DNA from: an uncultured bacterium
Lineage (GTDB): Bacteria > Planctomycetota > UBA8742 > UBA2392
Length of the DNA stretch: 64,000 nt
Reading direction: 5' to 3'
NCBI GenBank assembly: GCA_938014885.1
Contig: CALLQI010000012.1
Span: 93,278-157,277 of the forward strand
In this document: positions 43,074 to 50,839 of the stretch, piece after piece
Numbering within the stretch: the stretch's first letter is position 1
Layout: the number at the start of each line of letters is the position of its first letter
The notes under the pieces: generated by a model
What the model was told of the DNA's origin: nothing
The model's database searches: none
The model's input: the letters and a program-made list of their open reading frames with translations, nothing else
Program-made: the position numbers and the translations under genes

Positions 43074-43576
43074 TGATGACGCAGGGCCTGCTTCAAAGCC
43101 TGCAACAGCAGTTCAACCACCTTGCCTGGGCCAACGCGCGACTTGTCGATAGCCTGCGCAGGCTCAGCGATGCCGAGTTCACCCGCGTGATCGGCCCCGG
43201 CCTGGACAGTGTCTGCATCAAGCTGACCCATGCCGTAGACGCTGAGTGGATCTGGCTGCATCGCATCGCCACGGGCCAGAACGACGGCGAGCGCCCGGAT
43301 GACAAGCGCTTCAAGTCGCTGGCCGCATTCCTTCGCTGGATGGCCGAAGTAGACGCGATTCGATCCACCTATGCGGCCGGGCTGACGGAATCTGAACTGG
43401 TGCGCATTGTCGAGTACTCGAATCACGCAGGCGTGCGCTTTGCCCAGCCGGTGCGCGAAATCCTGCAACACATGCTGACTCACGCCGCGTATCATCGCGG
43501 GCAGGCGGTCGCGGGCATTCGTGCATTGGGCAAGCAGCCGCCGGAGACTGATTTGATCATCTTCCAGCGCCAATGA
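43070..43576 (+). CDS. DinB-like (DUF664/metal-dependent four-helix) protein
   Basis: A 168-residue protein of the DinB superfamily: four-helix bundle with metal-binding His residues, seen here as FNHLAWAN (His17), LTHAVDAEWIWLHR and the signature HMLTHAAYHRGQAVAG near residue 140. Family members include thiol-transferases (bacillithiol, mycothiol). The name does not imply a DNA polymerase. It overlaps moaD by 4 nt and the transporter gene by 4 nt (ATGA), so it is tightly co-translated. Its link to formate or molybdopterin metabolism is unknown. Confidence 0.88.
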   Translation: MMMTQGLLQSLQQQFNHLAWANARLVDSLRRLSDAEFTRVIGPGLDSVCIKLTHAVDAEWIWLHRIATGQNDGERPDDKRFKSLAAFLRWMAEVDAIRSTYAAGLTESELVRIVEYSNHAGVRFAQPVREILQHMLTHAAYHRGQAVAGIRALGKQPPETDLIIFQRQ

Positions 43577-44394
43577 GCGACCAAGCCAACATCGACGCCC
43601 TGATGCCCGCCGAAATGGCCGAAAAGGCCGAAGCCGTCGGCGTGCGCAAGGCCTCCATGGGTACGCTGCAGACGCTGTCGCTGGGCGTGCTCGCGGGCGC
43701 GTTCATTGCCATGGGCGCGGTTTTCAGCCTGACCGTGATGGCCGACGCGCAACTCAGCTTCGGCTGGCAGCGGCTGCTTGGCGGGCTGGTGTTCAGCGTC
43801 GGGCTGATCATGGTGGTGATCGGCGGGGCGGAACTTTTCACAGGCAACACGCTGATCGTCATGGCCGTCGCCAACCGCAAGCTCGGCGTCGGCAAGCTGC
43901 TGCGCAACTGGGGGCTTGTCTACGTCGGCAACTTCGCCGGTGCGGCCGCCACGGCGGTGCTGGTGTATCTGGCCGGGCACTGGTCCATGGGCGGCAACGC
44001 CGTGGGAGAGTTCGCGGTGCGCGTGGCCAACGCCAAGTGTGAGGCCGGAATCATCGAGCTGTTCACGCGCGGTGTGCTGGGCAACGCGATGGTCTGCATC
44101 GCGGTGTGGCTGGCGTTTTCGGCACGCAGCACCACCGACCGCATGCTGGTAGTGGTGCCGCCGATTGCCATGTTCGTGGCCGCCGGGTTTGAGCATTGCG
44201 TGGCGAACATGTTCTACCTGCCCTACGCCATGCTGGTTCGCGACGCAGCAGGCATAGGCAGCGCAAGCGCACTGGACATCGCAGGCATCACCAAGAACCT
44301 GGCAGCCGTAACCGCAGGAAACATCATAGGCGGCGGAGTAATGGTAGGCCTCGTGTACTGGTTCATCTACCTGCGCGGCAGAAAGCAAACATGA
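43573..44394 (+). CDS. Formate/nitrite transporter (FocA/NirC family)
   Basis: Pentameric anion channel of the FNT family, 273 residues, with six TM helices. FNT signature segments include GAFIAMGAVFSLTV (TM1), GGAELFTGNTLIV (TM2-3, the characteristic ELFTGN), LLRNWGLVYVGNFAGA (TM3-4), and EHCVANMFYLPYAML (TM5-6, with the pore His). Substrates in this family are formate, nitrite or hydrosulfide; the adjacent carbonic anhydrase makes formate or another C1 anion a reasonable guess, but that is inference. It overlaps both neighbours by 4 nt. Confidence 0.93.
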   Translation: MSDQANIDALMPAEMAEKAEAVGVRKASMGTLQTLSLGVLAGAFIAMGAVFSLTVMADAQLSFGWQRLLGGLVFSVGLIMVVIGGAELFTGNTLIVMAVANRKLGVGKLLRNWGLVYVGNFAGAAATAVLVYLAGHWSMGGNAVGEFAVRVANAKCEAGIIELFTRGVLGNAMVCIAVWLAFSARSTTDRMLVVVPPIAMFVAAGFEHCVANMFYLPYAMLVRDAAGIGSASALDIAGITKNLAAVTAGNIIGGGVMVGLVYWFIYLRGRKQT

Positions 44395-44957
44395 CCGACC
44401 CTCGAACACACAGCTACGCCGAGCCGCTGATGCATCTGATGCCGGGGGGCTGGTACAAGGCGAGCAACGCCATTGTGGTGGATCGCGTTTCCGTGGGTGA
44501 GGGCAGCAGCATCTGGTTTGGCTGCGTGCTGCGGGGCGACATTGCGCCGATTCGCATTGGCAAGTTCACGAACATCCAGGACCTTGCCTGCGTCCACATT
44601 GACCCTGAAGAAGAAAACGAAATCGGCGATTACGTCAGCGTTGCGCACCACGCCCTGGTTCACGGCCGCAAGGTTGGTGATTGCACGCTGATCGGGATGC
44701 ACGCGATCGTGATGGGCGGCAGCGTGATCGGCGAAGGCTGCATCATCGCGGCTGGCGCCATGGTCACCGAAAACAAGGTGATCCCGCCGCGCAGCGTAGT
44801 GATGGGAATGCCCGGCAAAGTAGTGCGCGCCGTGACCGACGAAGAGTACGAACACAACAAGTGGCGCGCGATGACCTACTACAACAACGCGCAACGCTGG
44901 TACGAACGCAACTCCGGCGTACCCGAAGGCCCACTAGGCAAAGGCCCCGGCAAGTAG
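44391..44957 (+). CDS. Gamma-class carbonic anhydrase-like protein
   Basis: Left-handed beta-helix hexapeptide protein, 188 residues, of the CamH/YrdA type. The metal-ligand histidines are seen in ACVHIDPEE, VAHHALVHG and the second His of that segment, the pattern of gamma-carbonic anhydrases; hexapeptide repeats (IGMHAIVMGGSVIGEG) continue to the C-terminal helix. The start overlaps the FNT gene stop (ATGA). Lacking the acidic loop of archaeal Cam, activity would be of the CamH type. Confidence 0.92.
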   Translation: MTDPRTHSYAEPLMHLMPGGWYKASNAIVVDRVSVGEGSSIWFGCVLRGDIAPIRIGKFTNIQDLACVHIDPEEENEIGDYVSVAHHALVHGRKVGDCTLIGMHAIVMGGSVIGEGCIIAAGAMVTENKVIPPRSVVMGMPGKVVRAVTDEEYEHNKWRAMTYYNNAQRWYERNSGVPEGPLGKGPGK

Positions 44958-45086
44958 AACCAACGGCCAAGCCCACAAAAGTCGTCATCGCAAAAACAAG
45001 AGCCCAGAGCAGCTTGCGCAGCAAGCGTACCGCAGGCAACGCGCAGCGGTGCCGAGGAGGCGACGGGTAGACACTCGCTATTCAAA

Positions 45087-45140
45087 CGGCACGGCAACTG
45101 CGTGTAATCCACGAAGGGCCACGAAGAAGCACGAAGGCCG
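45087..45140. repeat. CACGAAG half-element (locus F)
   Basis: CGGCACGGCAACTGCGTG, then CACGAAG three times at 9-10-nt spacing. Only the left arm is present. It is in the 223-nt gap between convergent genes; the rest shows nothing else. Confidence 0.7.
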
Positions 45141-45180
45141 GACCCTGTGATCGCGCGCAGCAAAGTGATGGCGCGCCGGT

Positions 45181-46401
45181 TTATGCCTTTTTCTTTCGAG
45201 GTGGGCCGAGCGGTTTGTTCTTGCTTGCCGTGTACATGCGAAGGGCTTTGATAAGCGCTGCGGCAATGGCCAACAGCAGCAATACCACAGCAACAGCAAG
45301 TGCGCCGCCTCGACTGAAGAAGCGGATAAACCAGTCAATCGATAGCCGCAACCACGATGGCTCCATGCCTTCGGGCATTTCTGGGTCGCCGTCGAAGTCG
45401 GACCAGAATTCCGGATGCGTGTCAGGGTGACGGCCTTGAGACAGGTTATCGAGCATGTAGGCCGTGCGACGCTCGTGCCACTCTGTTGCTACCTCACGAA
45501 GGCGCTCGTACTCAGCCGTGGTACCGGATTCAGTCGTTACTCCCTGAACTGACTGATATTCCAGGGCGGCTTCAATGTCGATCTTTCCCTGCCAGGTGAT
45601 GGACCGCTTCCCATCAAACGCCAGCTCACGAACGCGCAACTCCGCGAAATACGCGAAAGAACGGTCATTGCGGTGTGCGAGTAGCGCGCGAATGGTGTTC
45701 AGGACGTCAACGCTTTCCCAGGCGTTCCCTTGGAGAATCAACCCGGAGAACCCTGCCAGCGCCTCATCCACATCGTCGCGCTCAAAGTCCTCGATGAAGA
45801 AGCCATCAAAGTTGCCCAGCGGTGTGCGCTCGAAATCCGATGTGGCCCCCAGCTTCTCCGGATCAAGCCCAATCACCCAATCCATCATCCTCAGCTGGTA
45901 CTTTTCGCGGCCGAAGTGGGCGTTTGGGTTCTCTTTGATCGCCTGGGCTATCAACTCGCGGCCTTGCTTCAGGTCGTCCATGGCCTCGCGATTGGCGCCG
46001 TTCTTGAACCAGCGGTGCGCGTAGAACGTGCCTAAGTTGGCCAGATACCGGTACCGGTGGTTCGGCTGCTCGTGCTTGCTGGCGTCGTAGCCCAGGCGCT
46101 CCATGGCGGCCTGCTTGCGGGCCATCCACTCGATTGCTTCGTCCGCGCGGCCGAGCCTGTCACAGGCCACGCCTGCGGCGTCGTAGGCGTCGAGGTCGTC
46201 GGGCGAGGTTTCCAGCAGCTTCGTGACCCGCTCAAGCCGCATTTCGTAGTACAGCGGCGGGTTGCGCGGGAAGCCGCCCACGATCACGGCTTTCAGGTCG
46301 GCCTTGCCCCGTGATTCCTGGGCCAGCGTGTCGTAGTCCCACAGACAGGCGGGCAACGCGGCCGCAAACAGGCTCAGCAGGCAAGGCAGCAGCAGGCGCA
46401 T
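45181..46401 (-). CDS. Exported helical-repeat protein with C-terminal TM
   Basis: A 406-residue protein. A signal peptide (MRLLLPCLLSLFAAALPACL) with a Cys at about 19 could be a lipobox. The body is helical with TPR character near the N-terminus (DAYDAAGVACDRLGRADEAI). A TM helix near 365-385 (ALAVAVVLLLLAIAAAL) is followed by a basic tail (KNKPLGPPRKKKA), so the protein probably spans the inner membrane with its bulk in the periplasm. No known family is recognised. The ATG at 46401 was chosen over an upstream ATG at 46440 as the start of the signal peptide. Confidence 0.72.
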   Translation of the reverse strand: MRLLLPCLLSLFAAALPACLWDYDTLAQESRGKADLKAVIVGGFPRNPPLYYEMRLERVTKLLETSPDDLDAYDAAGVACDRLGRADEAIEWMARKQAAMERLGYDASKHEQPNHRYRYLANLGTFYAHRWFKNGANREAMDDLKQGRELIAQAIKENPNAHFGREKYQLRMMDWVIGLDPEKLGATSDFERTPLGNFDGFFIEDFERDDVDEALAGFSGLILQGNAWESVDVLNTIRALLAHRNDRSFAYFAELRVRELAFDGKRSITWQGKIDIEAALEYQSVQGVTTESGTTAEYERLREVATEWHERRTAYMLDNLSQGRHPDTHPEFWSDFDGDPEMPEGMEPSWLRLSIDWFIRFFSRGGALAVAVVLLLLAIAAALIKALRMYTASKNKPLGPPRKKKA

Positions 46402-46648
46402 AGGGGTCTCCGCCCGTATTGTACGACAGTGCAGGCCCACGCGGCGACGGTTTCATCAATCGCATTGCTGATCCGCGACGGCCTGCAAGGCAATGCACGG
46501 ACCGCGGGCCCCCGGCCCGCATACCAGGAGGGCTTGGGATATGGGGCTTGGGGCTCCGGGAACACCACCCGATGCCTTGTTTAGCCAAGTCCGAAGCCCC
46601 GACTCCTAGTCCCGTCGGGCAACGCAACTTGAGGCAGGGAGCCGAGCC
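46402..46648. other. Intergenic gap without a gene
   Basis: No coding signal on either strand. A GC-rich palindrome GCGGGCCCCCGGCCCGC lies near 46504, and the stretch 46543-46615 has recurring GGGGCT/AGCCCC and GGGAC motifs, which look like degraded repeats. A promoter for the 45181-46401 gene is expected at the left end but no clear hexamers are seen. Confidence 0.5.
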
Positions 46649-47668
46649 CTACTTGCCCTTCAGCAGCAGCTCGCCGATCTGGATCGCGTTCAGCGCAGCA
46701 CCCTTCATGATCTGGTCGCCGACCGCCCACAGGCACAGGCCACGGTTGCCGTCGATGCTTACATCCTGCCGGATGCGGCCGACGCCGATTTCATCCTTCA
46801 GGCTGCGCTCAAGCGGTATCGGGTACAGCTCGGCCTTCGGGTCGTCCTGGACCACTACGCCCGGTGCGCTGCGCAGGATTTCGCGGGCTTGTTCGGGCGT
46901 AACCGGCCTCTCGAACTCGAGGTTCAGGCTGACCGAGTGCGAACGCAGCACCGGCACGCGCACGCAGGTGGCCGTGGCGCGCAGGGCTTCGTGGTGCATG
47001 ATCTTGCGGCCTTCCCACAGGAACTTCATTTCTTCCTTGGTGTAGCCGTTGTCCTGGACCGAATCGATGCGCGGGATCACGTTGAAGGCAATCTGCTTGG
47101 GCGAAATCTTGACCTGTAAAGGGCGGCCGGCGGCCCAGTCGCGCATCTGCTGCTCAAGCTCTTCCATGGCCTGCGCCCCGGCACCGCTGATTGCCTGGTA
47201 GCTGGACATCACCGCGCGCTTCAGGCCGAACTGCTTGTGCAGCGGGAAGGTGGGCAGCAGGGCCACAATTGTGGTGCAGTTGGGATTGGCGACGATGCGG
47301 CGCGCGCCGTATTCGAAGGCGTCTTTCGGGTTGATCTCCGGCACCACCAGCGGGATTTCAGGCTCGTATCGAAACGCGCTGGTGTTGTCGATGATGATCG
47401 CGCCGGCCTTGGCGGCGTGGGGCGCGAACTCTTTGCTGATGCTGCCGCCGGCGCTGAAGAACGCGTGCTCGACGCCCTTGAAACTGTCGGCCTTGAGTTC
47501 TTCGACGGTGTGGTCTTTGCCCGCGAACCTGAGCTTCTTGCCGGCGCTGCGCGCACTGGCCAGCAGCTTGAGTGATTTGATCGGGTACTTGCGAAGCTCG
47601 AACAAACGCAGGAACTCTTCGCCCACGGCGCCGGTTGCGCCGACCACTGCCACGTTTACGCCGGACAT
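46649..47668 (-). CDS. asd: Aspartate-semialdehyde dehydrogenase
   Basis: Converts aspartyl phosphate to aspartate semialdehyde for Lys, Met, Thr and diaminopimelate synthesis. The NADP fold begins VAVVGATGAVGEEFLRLF; the catalytic Cys is in NPNCTTIVALLP near residue 128; SSYQAISGAGAQAMEEL is the family-specific loop. The 339-residue length is normal. The ATG at 47668 (MSGVNVAVVG) has AGGAAG upstream; a longer frame start at 47701 is unlikely. Two direct repeats with a GGACC palindrome lie in its 5' region. Confidence 0.95.
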   Translation of the reverse strand: MSGVNVAVVGATGAVGEEFLRLFELRKYPIKSLKLLASARSAGKKLRFAGKDHTVEELKADSFKGVEHAFFSAGGSISKEFAPHAAKAGAIIIDNTSAFRYEPEIPLVVPEINPKDAFEYGARRIVANPNCTTIVALLPTFPLHKQFGLKRAVMSSYQAISGAGAQAMEELEQQMRDWAAGRPLQVKISPKQIAFNVIPRIDSVQDNGYTKEEMKFLWEGRKIMHHEALRATATCVRVPVLRSHSVSLNLEFERPVTPEQAREILRSAPGVVVQDDPKAELYPIPLERSLKDEIGVGRIRQDVSIDGNRGLCLWAVGDQIMKGAALNAIQIGELLLKGK

Positions 47669-47683
47669 AGTCTTCTTCCTTGC

Positions 47684-47732
47684 TGCGGACCGGAGGTCCA
47701 CATCACTATTGCGGACCGGAGGTCCACATCAC
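47684..47732. repeat. Two 23-bp direct repeats upstream of asd
   Basis: Units at 47684-47706 and 47710-47732 are identical (TGCGGACCGGAGGTCCACATCAC), each containing the palindrome GGACC-GGA-GGTCC; period 26. They lie between asd (start 47668) and the small peptide gene. They might be an operator pair or a tandem dispersed repeat. Confidence 0.75.
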
Positions 47733-47742
47733 CTATAACAAA

Positions 47743-47766
47743 GCCGCCGCGGGTATCCGCGGCGGC
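47743..47766 (-). terminator. Terminator for the 18-residue peptide gene
   Basis: A 9-bp or longer stem GCCGCCGCG with CGCGGCGGC; on the minus strand it is followed by TTTGTTATAG. It lies 24 nt beyond the stop of the small gene, and upstream of asd, so asd would need its own promoter. Confidence 0.7.
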
Positions 47767-47790
47767 TGAATTGCTTAGCCATTCCGCGGA

Positions 47791-47847
47791 TCAGCGGTGA
47801 CGCTTCTTCATGCCCTTCTTCGACATACCGATCACGCGGGTTGACAT
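47791..47847 (-). CDS. Predicted 18-residue basic peptide
   Basis: MSTRVIGMSKKGMKKRHR, then a TGA stop. AGGAG lies 5 nt before the ATG, an excellent ribosome-binding site. A terminator follows the stop. It sits on the same strand as asd and the methyltransferase but is separated from both. The composition (9 Lys/Arg/His of 18) resembles small ribosome-associated basic peptides, and the pattern loosely recalls the AURKAIP1/COX24 family (short Lys/Arg/His ribosomal proteins), but the similarity is too short to assign. Confidence 0.5.
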   Translation of the reverse strand: MSTRVIGMSKKGMKKRHR

Positions 47848-47900
47848 AACTTCTCCTGAGGCGCGGAAAGATAGCACTGGCAAGCGGCTTCGCAAGCCCG

Positions 47901-49130
47901 CTATGCCTTCACGCACTCGATCACGCATACCGGGCTTGGGGTCTGGATGATCCGGCTGATCCGCAGGCCTGAAGACTGCACCAGCTCATTGAACTGGTGG
48001 GCCGTGCGCTCGCAGCCACCCGGTGTCATTGCCAGCATGTTCAGGTCCATCACGAATCCCGGGTCCGCATTGCATTCATCGGGCAACACGGCATCCAGGA
48101 TCAGCACCTTGCCGTCCGAGTTCATTGAGTTCGCGATGTTCTGCAAAATCGTGCGGCACTGGTCATCGGGCCAGTCGTGGATGATGTGCTTGAGCGTGTA
48201 GATGTCGCCGCCAATGGGCACGAACTGGAAAAAGTCGCCGCCGATGAATTCAATCCGCTCCGCCACCGCGGGGTCCGGCGCAGGCGCCGTCTGCGTCACC
48301 TGCGGCAGGTCGTACACCGCCCCCGTGGCCTGCGGAGCAGCCGCCAGCAGTGTTGACAGCAAGAAGCCGTGGCCGCCGCCGACATCAATGATGCGGCGTG
48401 CTTTACTGAAGTCGTAGGCTTCAAGCACGGCGCCGGCCGTCATGCCCGAGAAGCTGGTCATGGCGCCGTTGAACCAGGCACCTTCCTCGGCGTTTTCGCG
48501 GTAGTAGGCCCACAGGTCGGTGCCCAGCACGCTGTCGGCCACACTGATGCCGGCGCGCAGCGTGTCTTCCAGCTTGCCCCATGGCAGCCAGTGCGAGGGC
48601 GTCGTGACCATCACCGCCATATCGCGCAGACTGCCGCGCACGCCTGAGCGCAGCAGCTCAGACAGCGGCGTGAGGCCGTAGGTGCCCGGCGCGGTTTCCT
48701 TGAACACGCCGACGGACGCCAACGCGCGCATCAGCCGGTGCAGGGCCTTTTGGTCAAGCCCGGCCACCGCGGCCAGGTCGGTGTAATACAGCGGCCCACC
48801 GGCGAGGTGATCCGCGAGGCCGAGTTTTGCGGCCGCAGAAATGGACTTGCTGACCATGAAGCCCATCACCATCTGCATAAGTTGCATCGGCGGCGGCGGC
48901 TGGTGGCCGTGTGCCGGCGCAGCGGCGCGTGCGGGCTTGACGGCTTTTGTAGCAGCCTTCTTGCCTGCCCCCTTTCTGGCCTTCTTCGCAGGCTTTTTGA
49001 CAGCCTTCTTCACGGCCTTCTTGGCCGGCTTACTTGCAGGCTTCTTCGCAGCCTTCTTGGCTGGCTTCTTCGCAGGCTTCTTCGCCGAATTCTTTGCGGC
49101 CTTTGCTGGGCGCTTTGTCTTCTTGGGCAC
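47901..49130 (-). CDS. SAM-dependent O-methyltransferase with histone-H1-like N-terminal tail
   Basis: A 409-residue protein. From about residue 80 it is a complete plant/antibiotic-type O-methyltransferase: a dimerisation/winged-helix domain (ISAAAKLGLADHLAGGPLYY, AVAGLDQKALHRLMRALAS), then the SAM motif IIDVGGGHGFLLSTLLAAAP near 248, GGDFFQFVP, and the catalytic-region LKHIIHDWPDDQCRTIL. The first 70 residues are a Lys/Ala/Pro tail made of AKKPAKK-type repeats like bacterial H1/HU-like tails. GTG start at 49130 with AAGGAG upstream. Substrate unknown. The tail is part of the same frame with no internal ribosome site that would skip it. Confidence 0.88.
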   Translation of the reverse strand: MPKKTKRPAKAAKNSAKKPAKKPAKKAAKKPASKPAKKAVKKAVKKPAKKARKGAGKKAATKAVKPARAAAPAHGHQPPPPMQLMQMVMGFMVSKSISAAAKLGLADHLAGGPLYYTDLAAVAGLDQKALHRLMRALASVGVFKETAPGTYGLTPLSELLRSGVRGSLRDMAVMVTTPSHWLPWGKLEDTLRAGISVADSVLGTDLWAYYRENAEEGAWFNGAMTSFSGMTAGAVLEAYDFSKARRIIDVGGGHGFLLSTLLAAAPQATGAVYDLPQVTQTAPAPDPAVAERIEFIGGDFFQFVPIGGDIYTLKHIIHDWPDDQCRTILQNIANSMNSDGKVLILDAVLPDECNADPGFVMDLNMLAMTPGGCERTAHQFNELVQSSGLRISRIIQTPSPVCVIECVKA

Positions 49131-49150
49131 GGGTGCTCCTTGTTGGTTGG

Positions 49151-49855
49151 CTACTTGATGACGCGGCGCAGGGCAATGGTGCCTTCGCCGCCGTCGCGGT
49201 GCACTTCGGTCAGGAACAGGGTGTCGTTGTCGCCCTTGGGGTCGCGGGCCATCGAAACCCAGATCATGTCGCCAAGGCGGCCCCGATCAGCGATGTAAAG
49301 CGCCGTGTGGCCGCGCCAGTGTGACAGGAAGAAGTTCCCCGGCTCAACGCGGAAGCCGTCATCGATGGTTACCGCACCGCACAGCAGCACGTTCTGGCAT
49401 GCGCGGCGGATCTCGGCGGTGCGTGAAGCGTTGCCCTGACCCGCTTTCTCGACGCGTTCGAAGAAACTGTTCGCGGCCTTGATGATTGCGTCGGCACCCA
49501 TGCCGGTGTCGCTGAAGGTGATGGTGATTTGCCAATCATCGTTGCCGGGTGTGGTGTTTGAAACGGCCTTGGTCAGGTCTTTGTCAACTTTCCAGGCGCC
49601 CCACAGTTCCTTGACCAGCAGGTTGTCGGGTTCGTTCACGAATGTGACCTTCACGGGATCGACGGCCTCGTAGGGCGCTTCGTAGCGCGGACCGTTGCTC
49701 CATCCGCCGTTGCCGGAAGGGCGATTGCCCTGCCAGTCGTCAGCGTTCGACCACGCCTCATTGCCGCCGCGCTGCATGGCGCCGACGTACGTCAGCGTGC
49801 CGCCGAGAGTGATAAGCACAACCGCGCCGGCTACTGAAGCCACGTTCTTCCACAT
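49151..49855 (-). CDS. Membrane-anchored or exported protein of unknown function
   Basis: A 234-residue protein. The N-terminus MWKNVASVAGAVVLITLGGT is a signal anchor or uncleaved signal. It is followed by a Gly/Asn/Trp-rich low-complexity linker (GGNEAWSNADDWQGNRPS) and a compact domain (about 70-234) with many beta strands (WQITITFSDTGMGADAIIKA, HTALYIADRGRLGDMIWVSM). No family is recognised. AAGGA precedes the ATG at 49855. It lies 20 nt upstream of the methyltransferase gene, so the two may be co-transcribed. Confidence 0.72.
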   Translation of the reverse strand: MWKNVASVAGAVVLITLGGTLTYVGAMQRGGNEAWSNADDWQGNRPSGNGGWSNGPRYEAPYEAVDPVKVTFVNEPDNLLVKELWGAWKVDKDLTKAVSNTTPGNDDWQITITFSDTGMGADAIIKAANSFFERVEKAGQGNASRTAEIRRACQNVLLCGAVTIDDGFRVEPGNFFLSHWRGHTALYIADRGRLGDMIWVSMARDPKGDNDTLFLTEVHRDGGEGTIALRRVIK

Positions 49856-49916
49856 GGTTTGTTCCTTAGGATTGGTGGGGGGCAGTCTAGCGAGCTGTGA
49901 CTGCGGCCGCAAACGA

Positions 49917-49941
49917 ACAGGCCCGCGCGAGGCGGGCCTGT
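49917..49941 (-). terminator. Terminator after the 49960-50775 gene
   Basis: A 10-bp stem ACAGGCCCGC with GCGGGCCTGT, followed on the minus strand by TCGTTTGCGG, 19 nt beyond the stop. Confidence 0.75.
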
Positions 49942-49959
49942 GCCGGGGTTGGCTGCGAA

Positions 49960-50775
49960 TCAGTTGCCTTGTCCGCCGCGACGGCCGCCCGCTGCCGGGC
50001 CGCGCTGGTTGCGGCCGCCGCCGTTGATCGCGCGCAGCAGGTTTTCAGCCGTTGCCTGGTCCACATAGGTGCTGAGTGAGGCCAGGGTGGTGGCGTCGAG
50101 GTCTTCGAGCTTCTTGTCAAACGCGGCGTCATCCACCTCGATGCCATCGATGCGTTCGCCATCGCGGGTGCTGCGGGTTTCGGCGCGGCCTTGCGCATGC
50201 GTCACCAGCACGTTGCTGACGGCGGTGATCTGGTCGGCCGGGATGTTCAGGCGTTCGGCCTGGTTCTTGACCAGGTTGGGCACGTACTCGGCAATTTGTG
50301 TCTTCTGGCGTTCGAGATCGGCCAGGCGTTCGGTCTGGCGTTCAAGGCGGCGGGTTTCGCGGCGTTCGGCCTCAACGCTTTCGAGCACCGCGCGCACGTT
50401 GCTGTCGAACTCGGGCGTGACGGCCGGTGCCGGGGCTGGCGACGTGCCATCGGCAGCGACCACAACCGGGCGGGCCTTCTTGAGCTCAGCGATTTCTTTC
50501 TTCAGGGCGTCTACTTCGGCCTGCGTCGGGCCGGCCACAGCGGGCGCGGGCTGGTTGGCGCGCAGCGTGGCCAGGTCGTTGCGAAGTTGCGCGATCTCGG
50601 CCTGCAGCGCGGTGTTGTCGGCGCCTGTGTCGGTGTCGTCTTTGATCTCGGGCGCGGGGATGGTCTTGGCGGATTCGGTGGGGGCCTTGGTCGGCACCAG
50701 GCCAAGCGACACGGCGCCTACGGCAGCGCCGGCACCCAGGAAACCAGCGGCAAGAATCGCGAGCACAATCTTCAT
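49960..50775 (-). CDS. Exported coiled-coil protein with Gly/Arg/Gln-rich tail
   Basis: A 271-residue protein. Signal peptide or anchor: MKIVLAILAAGFLGAGAAVG. Residues about 45-105 and 130-165 form coiled coils (ALQAEIAQLRNDLATLRANQ; RRETRRLERQTERLADLERQ). The C-terminus is GGGRNQRGPAAGGRRGGQGN, an RGG-like low-complexity tail; such tails bind RNA in cytoplasmic proteins, but this protein appears to be exported, so that is unlikely. No family is recognised. It stands alone between a terminator and the NUDIX gene 64 nt upstream. Confidence 0.7.
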   Translation of the reverse strand: MKIVLAILAAGFLGAGAAVGAVSLGLVPTKAPTESAKTIPAPEIKDDTDTGADNTALQAEIAQLRNDLATLRANQPAPAVAGPTQAEVDALKKEIAELKKARPVVVAADGTSPAPAPAVTPEFDSNVRAVLESVEAERRETRRLERQTERLADLERQKTQIAEYVPNLVKNQAERLNIPADQITAVSNVLVTHAQGRAETRSTRDGERIDGIEVDDAAFDKKLEDLDATTLASLSTYVDQATAENLLRAINGGGRNQRGPAAGGRRGGQGN

Positions 50776-50839
50776 GGCAATCTCCGGAGAACAGTCACCG
50801 CAGTGAACCCCGGATCGCGGGCAAGGTTCCGAAAAACAA

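Noticed and set aside
43070..43576. DinB DNA polymerase IV
   Set aside because: The fold is the unrelated DinB/DUF664 four-helix metal-binding family; no polymerase motifs.
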